NCBI GenBank assembly: GCA_020027215.1 | Contig: JAHRAO010000002.1 | Coordinates: forward strand, 1-43,895 | Source: Gammaproteobacteria bacterium | Lineage (GTDB): Bacteria > Pseudomonadota > Gammaproteobacteria > JABABF01 > JAHRAO01 | DNA: 43,895 nt | Direction: 5' to 3' | Shown here: piece by piece, positions 1 through 8,246 of the stretch | How positions within the stretch are numbered: position 1 is the first letter of the stretch | How the letters are laid out: every line of letters starts with the position of its first letter | Translations under genes and position numbers: made by a program | The notes under the pieces: generated by a model | Told to the model about the DNA's origin: nothing | Database searches by the model: none | What the model saw: the letters and a program-made list of their open reading frames with translations, nothing else

Positions 1-293
1 CCCATCGCCATGGGAGGGTTATTGCCTCCTGTTCCTGTAGAAACACAGGTCTGATTGGGCGCAGTTCCAGTCAGCATAAAATTAGTACTACACGCCGTGC
101 AGTTTTGTGTCCCCGCACTGCCAGTCGTCCCCGTAGCCGCCGTTCCATTGGTACACACAAAGTTGTGTGATGAAGGAGTCGGTGCAGGGCTACCGCCGCC
201 GCCACAAGAAGCAATAGTGGTCACTGCACCTAGAATAATGATACTAACTAACCCGCTCATACGAGATGAATTAAAGCAAGATTTATTTTTCAT
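1..293 (-). CDS. Cys-rich outer-membrane lipoprotein, N-terminal part (truncated by window edge)
   Basis: The minus strand opens with ATG at 293 and stays open to position 1, so only the first ~97 residues are visible. A signal peptide with a hydrophobic stretch (GLVSIIILGAVTTIASC) ends in a lipobox, with the lipidated Cys near residue 29. It is followed by GGGGSPAP, and there is no Asp at +2, so sorting to the outer membrane is expected. The mature part is rich in Thr, Gly and Asn with scattered Cys (NFVCTNGTAATGT, TQNCTACSTN, NQTCVSTGT), reading like short Cys-containing repeats of an exposed protein. An AAGGG Shine-Dalgarno lies about 9 nt before the start and a good promoter lies upstream. 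No named family is recognised, and the function is unknown. Confidence 0.72.
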   Translation of the reverse strand, partial: MKNKSCFNSSRMSGLVSIIILGAVTTIASCGGGGSPAPTPSSHNFVCTNGTAATGTTGSAGTQNCTACSTNFMLTGTAPNQTCVSTGTGGNNPPMAM

Positions 294-330
294 GATAAAT
301 ACCCTTATTTTGTATTTTTGTATTTTTGTA

Positions 331-360
331 TTTTAACATTATTTATATTGAATTTGTCAA
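331..360 (-). promoter_or_regulatory. Promoter of the truncated lipoprotein gene
   Basis: Read on the minus strand, a perfect -35 TTGACA (360-355) is followed by an 18-nt spacer and a -10-like TTAAAA (336-331). The leader then contains three short direct repeats of CAAAAATA before the AAGGG ribosome binding site. The -35 match is strong and the -10 is moderate. Confidence 0.6.
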
Positions 361-398
361 TATAAACTTTGCAGAGATATTCTTAAGAACAATATACA

Positions 399-896
399 TC
401 ACATAAGTCGTTGGAGTAAAGAGGAGAGAGCATAACGGGTTGCTGCTGCGCAGATTACGGCGCGATTGCCAGTGAAGTGCTTTTTTTCGGCGTGCGGTTT
501 CCCGTGCGCATGCGCCCAGGCTAACCACACTGTTCCAACGGGACATTCTGTACTACCGCCATCAGGACCTGCAATTCCACTCGTTGCAATTGACCAGTGC
601 GCGTCAGCCAATCGGCACGCATTGGTCGCCAAAGCAATGACTGTCTCTTCGCTCACCGCACCGTACTGTTGCATAATGTAGCGAGGTACTTGTAGTTGCT
701 GGTGCTTCAATTGATTACTATACGCCACCCATCCCCCCGCAAACCATTGCGAGCTACCGGCGACAGCAGTCACAGCAGCGCAAATAGTGCCGCCGGTACA
801 TGATTCGACAACAGTCAAATATTGTTTGCGCATTTGGAGGGTGTCACCAATAGCCGATACAATGTCCGCAATTTTTGATCTACTCATTAAACGCAA
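399..896 (-). CDS. pncC: Nicotinamide-nucleotide amidase (CinA C-terminal domain, PncC)
   Basis: A 165-residue stand-alone CinA C-terminal domain. The family hydrolyses nicotinamide mononucleotide to nicotinate mononucleotide and ammonia in the cytoplasmic pyridine-nucleotide salvage cycle. Visible family motifs are VVESCTGG (catalytic Ser near residue 32), GGWVAYSNQLK with its conserved Lys, GAVSEETV, SGIAGPDGGS and PVGTVWLAW. The length matches PncC; no CinA N-terminal domain is present. The start used is TTG at 896, because GGAGAG lies 7 nt before it; the in-frame ATG at 887 has no spaced ribosome binding site. It lies 69 nt after rplQ on the same strand and may be read from the ribosomal operon. 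Confidence 0.88.
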   Translation of the reverse strand: MRLMSRSKIADIVSAIGDTLQMRKQYLTVVESCTGGTICAAVTAVAGSSQWFAGGWVAYSNQLKHQQLQVPRYIMQQYGAVSEETVIALATNACRLADAHWSIATSGIAGPDGGSTECPVGTVWLAWAHAHGKPHAEKKHFTGNRAVICAAATRYALSSLLQRLM

Positions 897-965
897 GCAT
901 ACTCTCCATTTCCATTAGGCAATAAAAATGGCGACGGCAAGAAAACAGAAGATTCGCAGCAGTAT

Positions 966-1457
966 TTATTTATTGCGTGAAAAAATATTTTTCCACCACT
1001 TTTTTTTGGCAGGAGCAGTTGTTGGTGGGGTTTTTGCTTTATCTTCTGTATCAACAGAGGAGGTTGAAGGCTCTGCGGGCACTGCATCCTTGATGTGGTC
1101 GGGGCGATCGACAAATTCAGCATACGCCATAGGGGCCTTATCGCCTTGCCGAAATCCGCATTTCATAATGCGGATATACCCACCGGGACGAGAGACGTAA
1201 CGCGGGCCTAACTCATCATAGAGTTTTTGTACTGTCGCACGATTACGCACACGATTATAAGTTAAACGACGACGTGCAAGGCTATCCGTTCCCGCTAATG
1301 TCACCAATGGCTCAACAAAACGGCGCAGTTCTTTCGCTTTGGGTAAGGTCGTTTTAATCAATTCATGCAGCACCAAAGCATTGGTCATATTGAGAAACAT
1401 TGCCTTCCGGTGAGAGGCAGTGCGATTGAATTTTCTTCCGCTATGGCGATGACGCAT
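966..1457 (-). CDS. rplQ: 50S ribosomal protein L17 with C-terminal extension
   Basis: Residues 1-120 are a standard bacterial L17 ([20 protein letters not shown] start; later [13 protein letters not shown] and [15 protein letters not shown]). L17 is a large-subunit protein near the peptide exit tunnel. The usual length is about 120-130 residues, but this one continues to 163 with a Pro/Thr/Ala stretch ending in a basic, Trp-containing tail ([13 protein letters not shown]). It is the last gene of the alpha operon, 12 nt after rpoA. The role of the tail is not known. Confidence 0.97.
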   Translation of the reverse strand: MRHRHSGRKFNRTASHRKAMFLNMTNALVLHELIKTTLPKAKELRRFVEPLVTLAGTDSLARRRLTYNRVRNRATVQKLYDELGPRYVSRPGGYIRIMKCGFRQGDKAPMAYAEFVDRPDHIKDAVPAEPSTSSVDTEDKAKTPPTTAPAKKKWWKNIFSRNK

Positions 1458-1469
1458 TATTAAGACCTC

Positions 1470-2474
1470 TCAAGACATATCGGGGCGGATCAATGGCATG
1501 GGAGTGCCTAAAGTGAGGTTCTTTTTTTCCAGCGCATGTTTAATTTCCACCAGTGATTTTTTTCCTAAATTGGGCGTGCTGAGTAAATCGCGCTCCGTAT
1601 GTTGAATTAATTCGCCAATATTATAAATATTCTCTTGTTTTAAGCAATTAATGGCGCGCACGGTCAAACCTAATTCATCAATAGAATTATTAAACAAATT
1701 ATCTTCTTGTACCGGTTCTTCTTCTGGTGTATCCAATTCTGTCTCAGCATATTCAGGGGATAAGCAGCGCAACATATTAGAAAAATATTTCTGTAAAATT
1801 GAAATTGCTTGCTCCAATGCAACAGATGGAGTAATTGCACCGTTTGTTACAACATCCATAATTAAACGATCCATGTCGGTACGTTTCTTATACCGCGTTT
1901 TTTCTACCGTATACGCCACTCGATCCACTGGGCTAAACGAGACGTCCATTTGGATGGGACCAATAATACTCACTTCATCTTGAGCCAGATTCTTAAACAT
2001 TTCGGATGGAACATACCCGACTCCAGATTGCACCGTTAAGCGTGCTTCTATTTTGGCGCTATCGTCTAAATGCGCCAATATTAAATCAGGATTTGCAATA
2101 GTCACATTATGGTCCAACTCAATATCCGCTGCGGTCACTGTGCCGGGACCCTGCTTACATAAGCGCAACACCACTTTATCCGAAGTTTCCATATTCAATG
2201 CCAGCTTTTTGAGCTGGGTCATAATGACCAAAACTTCTTCGCGCACACCGGGAACGGATTCGTATTCGTGGAGCACACCATCCAGTTCCACTTCAACGAC
2301 TGCACTGCCACGAATAGATGACAACAGCACTCGCCGCAACGCATTGCCTAAAGTATAACCATAGCCTTGATCCAGCGGTTCAAAAGTAATTTTAGAACGA
2401 TGGGGGTGCCCCTCGTAATTATTATCCACATGGAGCTTGCCGGCAAGGATACCTTCTAATTGTATATTGCGCAT
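1470..2474 (-). CDS. rpoA: RNA polymerase alpha subunit
   Basis: 334 residues, against 329 in E. coli. The N-terminal assembly domain ([23 protein letters not shown]) is joined by an acidic linker ([10 protein letters not shown]) to the C-terminal DNA-binding domain. In that domain [10 protein letters not shown] carries Arg273, equivalent to the UP-element-contacting Arg265 of E. coli, and [13 protein letters not shown] is the helix-hairpin-helix. It initiates RNA polymerase assembly and contacts activators. The start ATG is preceded by a strong AGAGGTG site. It sits between rpsD and rplQ as in the alpha operon, with a 110-nt gap after rpsD that could hold a secondary promoter. Confidence 0.98.
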   Translation of the reverse strand: MRNIQLEGILAGKLHVDNNYEGHPHRSKITFEPLDQGYGYTLGNALRRVLLSSIRGSAVVEVELDGVLHEYESVPGVREEVLVIMTQLKKLALNMETSDKVVLRLCKQGPGTVTAADIELDHNVTIANPDLILAHLDDSAKIEARLTVQSGVGYVPSEMFKNLAQDEVSIIGPIQMDVSFSPVDRVAYTVEKTRYKKRTDMDRLIMDVVTNGAITPSVALEQAISILQKYFSNMLRCLSPEYAETELDTPEEEPVQEDNLFNNSIDELGLTVRAINCLKQENIYNIGELIQHTERDLLSTPNLGKKSLVEIKHALEKKNLTLGTPMPLIRPDMS

Positions 2475-2532
2475 TTATTTATTCACCTCTTTCTTGTTTT
2501 GTGACTATCGCTGTTGTTACCCGATCATTGTT

Positions 2533-2544
2533 TATCAATTGATA
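2533..2544. repeat. 12-bp perfect palindrome upstream of rpoA
   Basis: TATCAATTGATA lies in the 110-nt gap between rpsD and rpoA, about 60 nt before the rpoA start. It is a perfect palindrome in the only sizeable gap of the alpha operon. It may be a protein-binding site or chance in AT-rich DNA. Confidence 0.3.
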
Positions 2545-2584
2545 CGAGATGCACCACACCTTGCGTATAGCAGAAAACAAATAT

Positions 2585-3205
2585 TTATTTAGAATACAAT
2601 TCAACAATTAAACTTTCATTAATTTCCGAAGGGAGCATGTCCCTTTCGGGATACGCTTTATATATCCCTTCTTTTCGCTCAGGGTTGACTTCAATCCAAG
2701 GCGGTATTCCCCTTTGTTCCGCTAATGATAAAGCCAGTTGAATACGCAATTGTTGTTGTGCCTTTTCGGCGACGGCGACCGTATCCTCTGGTTTAACTTG
2801 ATACGATGCAATATTCACTACTTTACCATTGACGGTAATTGCTTTATGCGAAACTAATTGCCGTGCTTCGGAACGGGTGCTCGCAAATCCCATCCGATAG
2901 ACCATATTATCCAATCTACTCTCCAACATCAATAATAAATTTTCGCCGGTAGCGCCTTTACGTTTGGATGCTTTTTTATAGTAATTGCGAAATTGTTTCT
3001 CCAATACGGCATACAAGCGCTTTACTTTTTGCTTTTCCCGCAATTGGATGCCGTAATCTGACTGGCGGATACGCCTCCCTTGTTGGAAACCAGGAATAGA
3101 TTCCGAGCGACATTTAACGCTATAGGGTCGCACACCGCTTTTATGGAATAAATCAGTTCCCTCTCGTCGCGAGAGTTTACATTTTGGGCCTAAATATCTC
3201 GCCAT
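2585..3205 (-). CDS. rpsD: 30S ribosomal protein S4
   Basis: 206 residues beginning [16 protein letters not shown], the family N-terminus. A longer reading from 3244 would add 13 non-homologous residues and run into rpsK, so ATG 3205 is chosen; AGGA lies about 10 nt before it. The S4 RNA-binding domain is visible ([35 protein letters not shown]). S4 nucleates 16S rRNA assembly and in E. coli also represses the alpha operon. It begins 4 nt after the rpsK stop. Confidence 0.98.
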   Translation of the reverse strand: MARYLGPKCKLSRREGTDLFHKSGVRPYSVKCRSESIPGFQQGRRIRQSDYGIQLREKQKVKRLYAVLEKQFRNYYKKASKRKGATGENLLLMLESRLDNMVYRMGFASTRSEARQLVSHKAITVNGKVVNIASYQVKPEDTVAVAEKAQQQLRIQLALSLAEQRGIPPWIEVNPERKEGIYKAYPERDMLPSEINESLIVELYSK

Positions 3206-3209
3206 GCTA

Positions 3210-3599
3210 TTACATCCTACGTTTTTTACGCGGACGGCAACCATTATGGGGGATGGATGTCCGATCGGTGATTTGTGTAATGATCAAATCACAGGAATGT
3301 AATGCCCGCATTGCTGACTCTCTGCCCGGGCCAGGTCCTCTAATTTGCACTGCTATCCTTTGCATTCCGCGTTCTTTAGCCACAGCGCCGGCTTGTTTTG
3401 CTGCCATTTGACCAGCATAGGGTGTTCCTTTACGCGACCCCTTAAATCCAACCGATCCTCCGCTTGCCGATATTAAAGTATTGCCTTGCATATCAGTAAT
3501 GGTGATGATCGTATTGCTAAAAGAGGCGTATATACACGCGATGCCCTCACTCGGCACTGCGGTTTTTTTCGTTTTTTTTCTGATACTCTTTGCGGGCAT
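3210..3599 (-). CDS. rpsK: 30S ribosomal protein S11
   Basis: 129 residues, the usual length. Conserved blocks include [34 protein letters not shown]-like sequence and the C-terminal [13 protein letters not shown]11 forms the 30S platform at the E site, with S6 and S18. It follows rpsM by 14 nt in the alpha operon. Confidence 0.98.
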   Translation of the reverse strand: MPAKSIRKKTKKTAVPSEGIACIYASFSNTIITITDMQGNTLISASGGSVGFKGSRKGTPYAGQMAAKQAGAVAKERGMQRIAVQIRGPGPGRESAMRALHSCDLIITQITDRTSIPHNGCRPRKKRRM

Positions 3600-3613
3600 A
3601 ATACTGGTCTCAA

Positions 3614-3970
3614 TTATCTCAATTTTCTACCGCTTCTTTTCTTACAGGTGCGGGCATTGGTCTTTGTGCGCTGTCCGTGTAAAGGCAAGTGACGCCGATG
3701 GCGAATGCCACGGTAACATCCAAGATCTAATAACTGTTTAATATTGATTTGCACTTCACGGCGCAAATCACCTTCAACCGTAAATTGAGCTGTCGCTTTA
3801 CGCAATTGATCCACTTGATCTTCAGATAATGTGCTGAGCTTCACCTGTCCTTCTACGTGTGCTTTCTGGCAAATGACCTTGGCGCGCTCACGCCCAACTC
3901 CGTAAATATAAGTGAGCGCAATTTCTGTATGTTTATTATCTGGGATATTAACCCCTGCAATTCGAGCCAC
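3614..3970 (-). CDS. rpsM: 30S ribosomal protein S13
   Basis: 118 residues: [20 protein letters not shown] at the start, [18 protein letters not shown] (helix-hairpin-helix), and a basic C-terminal tail ([18 protein letters not shown]). S13 sits in the 30S head and contacts 5S rRNA/L5 across the subunit bridge and the P-site tRNA. The start codon is GTG. It is the first gene of the alpha operon, only 34 nt behind rpmJ, which leaves little room for the long S4-binding leader known in E. coli. Confidence 0.97.
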   Translation of the reverse strand: MARIAGVNIPDNKHTEIALTYIYGVGRERAKVICQKAHVEGQVKLSTLSEDQVDQLRKATAQFTVEGDLRREVQINIKQLLDLGCYRGIRHRRHLPLHGQRTKTNARTCKKRSGRKLR

Positions 3971-4004
3971 TTAACCTATCTCCCATCTATGCTTCATTTT
4001 ACAC

Positions 4005-4118
4005 CTAACCTTGTCGTTGCTTGTGTCGCGGTTCAACGCATATCACATGCAATATTCTTTTGCGGCGGACAATCTTACAATGGCGACAAATTTTCTTTAC
4101 CGATGCGCGCACTTTCAT
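4005..4118 (-). CDS. rpmJ: 50S ribosomal protein L36
   Basis: A 37-codon gene found by direct translation between secY and rps[21 protein letters not shown] at the N-terminus and [10 protein letters not shown] at the end. The Cys/His set C-x2-C...C-x4-H is the zinc ribbon of the C+ form of L36 (Cys11, Cys14, Cys27, His32). The position after secY matches the end of the E. coli spc operon. ATG 4118 lies 6 nt after the secY stop. Confidence 0.96.
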   Translation of the reverse strand: MKVRASVKKICRHCKIVRRKRILHVICVEPRHKQRQG

Positions 4119-4124
4119 CACTCT

Positions 4125-5435
4125 TTATCCTCTAATACGCGAACTGCCGTATCCGGCTAAGTTTGCTTTCTTCAAAATAGAATCGTATTGGCGCGACATT
4201 AAATGTGTCTGTACTTGCGCCATAAAGTCCATTACGACAACCACAACGATCAACAAGGATGTGCCCCCTAAATAAAAAGGGACATTCCACGCGACAACCA
4301 AAAACTGTGGTAATAAACAGATTAGTGTAATATAAATTGAACCAAAAAGGGTCAAACGCGTCAAAATACCATCAATATGATCCGCTGTGCGTTCGCCGGG
4401 ACGAATGCCGGGAATGAATGCACCAGATTTTTTGAGATTATCCGCCACATCGCGCGGATTAAAAATTAATGCCGTATAGAAAAAGCAAAAGAAAATCATG
4501 AGTCCAGAAAATAAAACGACATTGAGAAATTGTCCTGGACTGAGCAACAGAGCAATTTCTTGCAACCAATTGACCGATTCTGCCGATTGTCCAAACCATT
4601 GAGTCACCGAAGCGGGAAACAAGAGAATACTACTCGCAAATATAGCGGGAATAACGCCCGCCATATTAATTTTGAGGGGGAGATGGCTCGTTTGCGATGC
4701 ATAGCGCCCTGGCTGACGCTGGGCGTAATTGACTGTAATGCGTCTTTGTCCGCGCTCAATACGCACCACTAAATAGACGATTGCAATAGCGAGTACGGTG
4801 ATGGCTAGTAAAAAAGCAACATTCGTTTCCCCTTGTCGCGCTTGTTCTAATGCTTGACCAATTGCGCTCGGAAACCCTGCAACTATGCCGGCAAAGATGA
4901 GTAATGAGATACCATTTCCAATACCGCGCTGAGTGATTTGTTCACCCAACCACATCATAAACATTGCCCCAGTGACCAAAGATATAATAGCCACAAAGTA
5001 AAAATTAAAATCGGGCTGATACACTAACCCTTGATTGACAATACCGAAAGACATGCCTGTCGCTTGCACCAATGCCAATACTACAGTGAGGTAACGCGTA
5101 TATTGTGATATTTGTGCCCGTCCCTGCTCGCCTTCTTTACGCAATTGGTCTAGTGATGGAGTGACTGCGGTCACCATTTGCATAATGATAGATGCCGAAA
5201 TATAGGGCATAATCCCCAAAGCCAATATGCTCATACGTTCTAATGCCATGCCGGAAAACATATTGAACATCCCTAAAATTGTCCCTTGATTTTGATCAAA
5301 CAAACGCGCTACTTGTTCGGGATTAATGCCGGGAACGGGGATATGAGTCCCAATACGGTAGACAATTATCGCAAACAGTACAAAGCGCAGTCTGCTATAT
5401 AAATCACTGAGGCGCGATTGTTGTCCTAATGCCAT
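4125..5435 (-). CDS. secY: Protein translocase subunit SecY
   Basis: 436 residues, the usual size, with ten hydrophobic segments. Family blocks seen are [20 protein letters not shown] (first membrane segment), [29 protein letters not shown], the cytoplasmic-loop region around [22 protein letters not shown], and a short C-terminal tail. SecY is the channel of the SecYEG inner-membrane translocon. AGGA lies about 8 nt before ATG. It lies between rplO and rpmJ as in the spc operon. Confidence 0.98.
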   Translation of the reverse strand: MALGQQSRLSDLYSRLRFVLFAIIVYRIGTHIPVPGINPEQVARLFDQNQGTILGMFNMFSGMALERMSILALGIMPYISASIIMQMVTAVTPSLDQLRKEGEQGRAQISQYTRYLTVVLALVQATGMSFGIVNQGLVYQPDFNFYFVAIISLVTGAMFMMWLGEQITQRGIGNGISLLIFAGIVAGFPSAIGQALEQARQGETNVAFLLAITVLAIAIVYLVVRIERGQRRITVNYAQRQPGRYASQTSHLPLKINMAGVIPAIFASSILLFPASVTQWFGQSAESVNWLQEIALLLSPGQFLNVVLFSGLMIFFCFFYTALIFNPRDVADNLKKSGAFIPGIRPGERTADHIDGILTRLTLFGSIYITLICLLPQFLVVAWNVPFYLGGTSLLIVVVVVMDFMAQVQTHLMSRQYDSILKKANLAGYGSSRIRG

Positions 5436-5470
5436 ATGATTGTTCCTATGACTATGTGCATGCCAATGTA

Positions 5471-5905
5471 TTAAGTGTGCTCTAAAGATCCACCGATCTT
5501 TTCTAAGGATTGTCGCGCACCTTTGGTCATGGCGATATCTTTCACTTTGTATGGTTTATCAATTGTGCCCGATAAATACACTCGCACCCGCTGAATATGT
5601 GCCCCCGCCAAACGCGCTTGCCGCAACGCATCCATATCCACTTTAACGCCAATAATGCGTTGCAATGCACTCAATGGAATGCTTTTGGTCACCGCAGCGC
5701 GCCGCGAGCGAAATCCATATTTTGGTAACCGTTGCTGTAATGGCATTTGTCCGCCTTCAAAACCGGGCTTAATACTTGCGCCACTGCGCGATTTTTGGCC
5801 TTTCTGTCCACGACCAGCAGTTTTTCCCCATCCGCTCCCTGCACCGCGTCCAACTCGCTTTTTTGTGGTGGTGCGCAAAGATGACATATTATTCAATCGT
5901 AACAT
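5471..5905 (-). CDS. rplO: 50S ribosomal protein L15
   Basis: 144 residues. It has the family's Gly/Lys-rich N-terminus ([38 protein letters not shown]) and the globular C-terminal part ([30 protein letters not shown]). L15 is a late-assembly large-subunit protein. The start used is ATG 5905, which overlaps the rpmD stop as TGATG and implies translational coupling; an upstream TTG at 5908 is less likely. Confidence 0.97.
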   Translation of the reverse strand: MLRLNNMSSLRTTTKKRVGRGAGSGWGKTAGRGQKGQKSRSGASIKPGFEGGQMPLQQRLPKYGFRSRRAAVTKSIPLSALQRIIGVKVDMDALRQARLAGAHIQRVRVYLSGTIDKPYKVKDIAMTKGARQSLEKIGGSLEHT

Positions 5906-6084
5906 CAACCTTCTTCCACGCGCAGTAGATAACCCACTTTGTTAATGAGACCGCGCACTTGCGGTGTATCGGTTAATTGACGCGTGCGCCCAATACGCCC
6001 TAATCCCAATGCACGCACACATTTATGATGGGAAGACGGACGACCAATTAAACTACGAATTTGAGTAACTTTGAGGGTATTCAT
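5905..6084 (-). CDS. rpmD: 50S ribosomal protein L30
   Basis: 59 residues: MNTLKVTQIRSLIGRPSSHH..., then LGLGRIGRTRQLTDTPQVRG and the terminal INKVGYLLRVEEG, all typical of bacterial L30. A longer reading from 6111 would overlap rpsE and add nine non-homologous residues, so ATG 6084 is preferred; it lies 4 nt after the rpsE stop. Confidence 0.96.
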   Translation of the reverse strand: MNTLKVTQIRSLIGRPSSHHKCVRALGLGRIGRTRQLTDTPQVRGLINKVGYLLRVEEG

Positions 6085-6088
6085 CCAA

Positions 6089-6601
6089 TTAAGTAAAAAT
6101 TTGCGCGACACTCTTACCGCGGCGAGCCGCCACCATACGCGGTGATTGCATAGCCTTCAACGCTTTGAAAGTCGTGCGCACGACATTAATTTTTTTAGTT
6201 GAACCATAACATTTTGCCAATACATTCTGCACGCCGGCAAGATCTAAAACCATACGCATTGCCCCGCCAGCAATCACTCCGGTCCCTTCGGAAGCGGGTT
6301 GCATATAAATCTTGGATGCGCCATTCGATAATTTAATCGGATATTGTAATGTATTGTTGTATAGTTCTACATGGATAAGACGCTGACGAGCCATCTCCAT
6401 TGCTTTTTGTATTGCCGCAGGAACTTCTCGCGATTTACCGTAACCATAGCCGACAGAGCCTTTCCCATCACCGACGACGACGAGTGCTGTAAAACGAAAA
6501 ATACGCCCTCCTTTGACAACTTTTGCCACGCGATTGACTTCCACCAAACGTTCTTGTAATCCTTCTTCGTTTTGATCCGCTGCTGATTCTTTGTATGCCA
6601 T
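6089..6601 (-). CDS. rpsE: 30S ribosomal protein S5
   Basis: 170 residues. The double-stranded-RNA-binding-like N-terminal half is seen as [19 protein letters not shown] and [19 protein letters not shown]; the C-terminal half has [18 protein letters not shown] and [16 protein letters not shown]5 helps form the mRNA entry channel and influences decoding accuracy. It lies 3 nt behind rplR and 4 nt before rpmD. Confidence 0.98.
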   Translation of the reverse strand: MAYKESAADQNEEGLQERLVEVNRVAKVVKGGRIFRFTALVVVGDGKGSVGYGYGKSREVPAAIQKAMEMARQRLIHVELYNNTLQYPIKLSNGASKIYMQPASEGTGVIAGGAMRMVLDLAGVQNVLAKCYGSTKKINVVRTTFKALKAMQSPRMVAARRGKSVAQIFT

Positions 6602-6604
6602 ATT

Positions 6605-6979
6605 CTAAAATTCCAATCCAACACTACGCGCTCCTGCGGCTAAACACTGCACACGTCCGTGGTATTTATAACCACTCCGATCAAATGCAATTTTCTTTAT
6701 TCCCGCTTTAATGGAGCGTTGGGCAATTAGTTGTCCAACCAGTTCTGCCGTTTGTTTTTTATTTTTCCCCTTTGTGCGAACAGATTTCTCTAAACTTGAC
6801 GCCGCAGCAATGATTGAATTGTCGGCAACAAATAATTGAGCGTAAATATGCTGGGATGAACGAAAAACAGAGAGGCGGGGCATAATGATTTTTTTAATAT
6901 GCCGGCGGGTGCGTTTCGCGCGTCGCAATCGCGCCACTTTTTTCATATTGAGATTTTTCTTTAAGAGAGGAGCAACCAT
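6605..6979 (-). CDS. rplR: 50S ribosomal protein L18
   Basis: 124 residues as given. The core (KKVARLRRAKRTRRHIKK, PRLSVFRSSQHIYAQ, IKKIAFDRSGYKYHGRVQ, GLEF end) is bacterial L18, the 5S rRNA-binding protein of the central protuberance. The start is uncertain: ATG 6979 lies 2 nt after the rplF stop, but homology to E. coli L18 begins at the in-frame ATG 6946, which would give 113 residues. Neither has a clear Shine-Dalgarno. Confidence 0.95.
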   Translation of the reverse strand: MVAPLLKKNLNMKKVARLRRAKRTRRHIKKIIMPRLSVFRSSQHIYAQLFVADNSIIAAASSLEKSVRTKGKNKKQTAELVGQLIAQRSIKAGIKKIAFDRSGYKYHGRVQCLAAGARSVGLEF

Positions 6980-6981
6980 AA

Positions 6982-7515
6982 TTATTTCTTTTTAGTTTCT
7001 TTACGCCGCACATGTTCTTCAGCATAACGCACACCTTTTCCTTTATAGGGCTCGGGCGGTCTATACGCGCGGATTTCCGCAGCAACCTGACCTAATTGCT
7101 GCTTATCAATGCCCGATAATGTAATCTCCGTTTGGTCCTTGACATCGGCTTGTATTTCTTTGGGTAATGTATAAGAAATATCGTGGGAAAAGCCCAAAGA
7201 GAGTACGATTTTATCGCCGCTGACTTTAGCGCGATACCCCACGCCATTTAAGATCAATTTTTTGCTAAATCCATCGCTCACCCCACGCACCATATTATAG
7301 GTTAATGCGCGCATAGTGCCCAAGAGCGCATTAGCCTGTTTTGAACGATTATGTATAGAGAAATGCAAAGTATTCTCAGCACAACGCACCCCAACTTCAT
7401 CCACAATATTCAAGGATAATTCGCCCTTCTTTCCTTTTATGGTGAGACATTGTTTATCAATGTGGGATTCCACTCCTTGTGGCAATGTCACGATTTGATT
7501 GGCAGTACGACCCAT
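6982..7515 (-). CDS. rplF: 50S ribosomal protein L6
   Basis: 177 residues, the usual length. Two tandem L6 folds are visible. The second carries the conserved KKLILNGVGYRAKVSG and the C-terminal signature AEIRAYRPPEPYKGKGVRYA. L6 sits near the GTPase-associated centre at the sarcin-ricin loop. The N-terminus begins MGRTANQIVTLPQGV. It lies between rpsH and rplR. Confidence 0.98.
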   Translation of the reverse strand: MGRTANQIVTLPQGVESHIDKQCLTIKGKKGELSLNIVDEVGVRCAENTLHFSIHNRSKQANALLGTMRALTYNMVRGVSDGFSKKLILNGVGYRAKVSGDKIVLSLGFSHDISYTLPKEIQADVKDQTEITLSGIDKQQLGQVAAEIRAYRPPEPYKGKGVRYAEEHVRRKETKKK

Positions 7516-7533
7516 AATTTATTGACAATTCAT

Positions 7534-7932
7534 CTAAAAAACCGTGCAGAGCATTTCGCCACACACTTTTTTTTGCCGTGCTTGCCGATCGCTTAACACG
7601 CCTTGACTGGTTGAAATAATAGCGATCCCCAATCCATTGTATATCTTAGGCAAATCAGCCAACTTAACATAGCGGCGCACGCTCGGCTTACTCACTATAC
7701 GAATCTCGCGTATGGCGGGTTCATTTTCATGATACTTCAAGTTCACTACCAATACTGGATGCCCCCGCAAATCGGTATCTTTGTGATAATCAACAATATA
7801 GCCCTCTTCGTGTAATACGCGACACACTTCTGTTTTCAGTTGGGAGGCGGCAAAAATCACTTGCGGTTTACTAATCATTTGTGCATTGCGAATATGGGTC
7901 AACATATCCGCCAAAGGCGATTGAATACTCAT
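7534..7932 (-). CDS. rpsH: 30S ribosomal protein S8
   Basis: 132 residues: PLADMLTHIRNAQMISKPQV at the N-terminus, and STSQGVLSDRQARQKKVCGE as the conserved RNA-binding C-terminal region. S8 binds helix 21 of 16S rRNA and in E. coli represses the spc operon by binding near the rplX-rplE junction. It is separated from rpsN by 1 nt. Confidence 0.98.
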   Translation of the reverse strand: MSIQSPLADMLTHIRNAQMISKPQVIFAASQLKTEVCRVLHEEGYIVDYHKDTDLRGHPVLVVNLKYHENEPAIREIRIVSKPSVRRYVKLADLPKIYNGLGIAIISTSQGVLSDRQARQKKVCGEMLCTVF

Positions 7933-7933
7933 C

Positions 7934-8239
7934 TTACCAACTCGATTTAACTAAACCGGGAATATATCCCTGCATTGCCGATTCGCGCAACTTATTGCGT
8001 CCTAAGCCAAAGCGCCTATACACTCCATTGGCGCGCCCCGTAATAACACAACGATTACGCAACCGTGTCGGTGAAGCATCGGGAGGCAGTGATTGTAATG
8101 CCATTTGTGCATTACGCCGTTTTTCAGCACTCGCACTGCGATCTTTGACGATTGCTTTCAATGCCAACCGTTTATCTTTATACTTCATAACAATTCTTTG
8201 GCGTTTTGCATTGCGCGCAAGTACAGATTTTTTAGCCAC
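7934..8239 (-). CDS. rpsN: 30S ribosomal protein S14 (zinc-independent form)
   Basis: 101 residues, the long form without the CxxC zinc knuckles of short S14. It starts [15 protein letters not shown] and has [23 protein letters not shown]-type sequence, then [13 protein letters not shown] and [11 protein letters not shown]. It is part of the 30S head. It lies 7 nt after rplE. Confidence 0.98.
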   Translation of the reverse strand: MAKKSVLARNAKRQRIVMKYKDKRLALKAIVKDRSASAEKRRNAQMALQSLPPDASPTRLRNRCVITGRANGVYRRFGLGRNKLRESAMQGYIPGLVKSSW

Positions 8240-8246
8240 AGTTTCT

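Noticed and set aside
55-336. A 93-codon plus-strand reading at the window start
   Set aside because: It is antisense to the lipoprotein gene, which has a signal peptide, a lipobox, a ribosome binding site and a promoter.
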